From NCBI GenBank assembly GCA_040756905.1, contig JBFLYD010000034.1:1-49770 (forward strand): a DNA stretch of 49,770 nt. Direction: 5' to 3'. Origin of the DNA: Acidobacteriota bacterium (GTDB lineage Bacteria; Acidobacteriota; Aminicenantia; JBFLYD01). Below the pieces are notes generated by a model, which had not been told where the DNA came from, ran no database searches, and worked only from the letters and a program-made list of their open reading frames with translations. The position numbers and the translations under genes are program-made. Of this stretch, positions 49,645-49,770 are shown piece after piece (positions within the stretch are counted from its first letter, which is position 1; every line of letters starts with the position of its first letter).

Positions 49645-49770
49645 TGTATATTCCGATCCAAAGTGGCCATCGATTCCGATTCAAACCGGCCACTGATTCT
49701 GATTGAAAGTGGCCACCCATTCCGATTTATTCCGGCCACTTTTTCGATGAAATCAGAATTTGAAAAAGTT
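49645..49770. mobile_element. Terminal end of an IS21-type insertion sequence (partial, runs off the window)
   Basis: The element starts with TGTATATTCCGATCC. Four tandem imperfect 23-base units begin at 49650, 49673, 49696 and 49719, each like ATTCCGATTCAAACCGGCCA. Two such units occur at the left window edge in opposite reading, so the two edges look like the two different ends of one element type. Multiple subterminal repeats and TG...CA tips fit IS21-family ends. No transposase gene is included. Confidence 0.65.

Noticed and set aside
49520-49720. A complete 66-residue cupredoxin gene starting MGGHFQSESVAGL
   Set aside because: The first 25 codons are IS end sequence with 23-base repeats; only the last 41 codons are native.

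Overview
The window is AT-rich DNA from a diderm (Gram-negative-type) bacterium. Evidence for an outer membrane includes an RND efflux pump, LolA-like and beta-barrel proteins, a DUF5916-type barrel, a lipobox lipoprotein and GmhA. Respiration looks flexible: a succinate dehydrogenase/fumarate reductase, an aconitase, hydrogenase-maturation genes and a Sec-type (clade II-like) nitrous oxide reductase. The gene mix (DUF5916 barrel, GH99-like protein, clade II nosZ) would fit an Acidobacteriota/Aminicenantes-like or related lineage, but that placement is inference only. TGA is a normal stop codon here (uxs, gmhA and the PP2C gene end in it). Several promoters have near-perfect TTGACA -35 boxes.

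Both window edges are ends of an IS21-type insertion sequence. The left edge (1-125) cuts an RND adaptor gene; the right edge (49645-49770) cuts a CuA-type cupredoxin gene. The layout is: RND permease (209-3289); cobalamin adenosyltransferase; dinB and lexA with a readable promoter and SOS-box candidate; a five-gene minus-strand operon for a Lol/MacB-like envelope export system (6442-11277), one permease of which carries a single in-frame TGA; a bidirectional promoter built on a 12-bp inverted repeat; a GT2 glycosyltransferase; hypCDE plus a periplasmic protein; a GH99-like protein; aconitase convergent with sdhACDB; a TPR protein; and an AAA/DUF4143 ATPase that looks foreign.

From 26 to 41 kb there is a plus-strand series (dGTPase, MFS, UDP-glucose dehydrogenase, UDP-xylose synthase, sodium/solute symporter), then a radical SAM protein and an MTH1187-type protein on the minus strand. 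These are followed by a membrane PP2C phosphatase with a large extracytoplasmic domain, PlsC, GmhA, an aminotransferase and a DUF5916 barrel protein.

The most interesting part is the minus-strand nos locus (about 40.7-49.6 kb). NosZ keeps all seven CuZ histidines and all CuA ligands. Around it lie a separate CuA lipoprotein, a truncated third CuA protein, a SCO1-type copper chaperone, a TlpA-type thioredoxin, an ethylbenzene-dehydrogenase-type haem protein, a four-helix membrane protein and a NosR/NapH-like polyferredoxin. That polyferredoxin has a CuA cupredoxin domain at its N-terminus where classical NosR has an FMN-binding domain. This suggests a copper-wired electron path from the membrane to NosZ. 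nosD, nosF, nosY and nosL are not in the window.

Intergenic DNA is crowded with short palindromic repeats. One MITE-like family (ends like AATACAAACGCA, core TGTAGGGCAACCC) occurs five times. A second family forms the C-terminal codons of two unrelated genes. One large inverted repeat has a MITE copy inserted within it.
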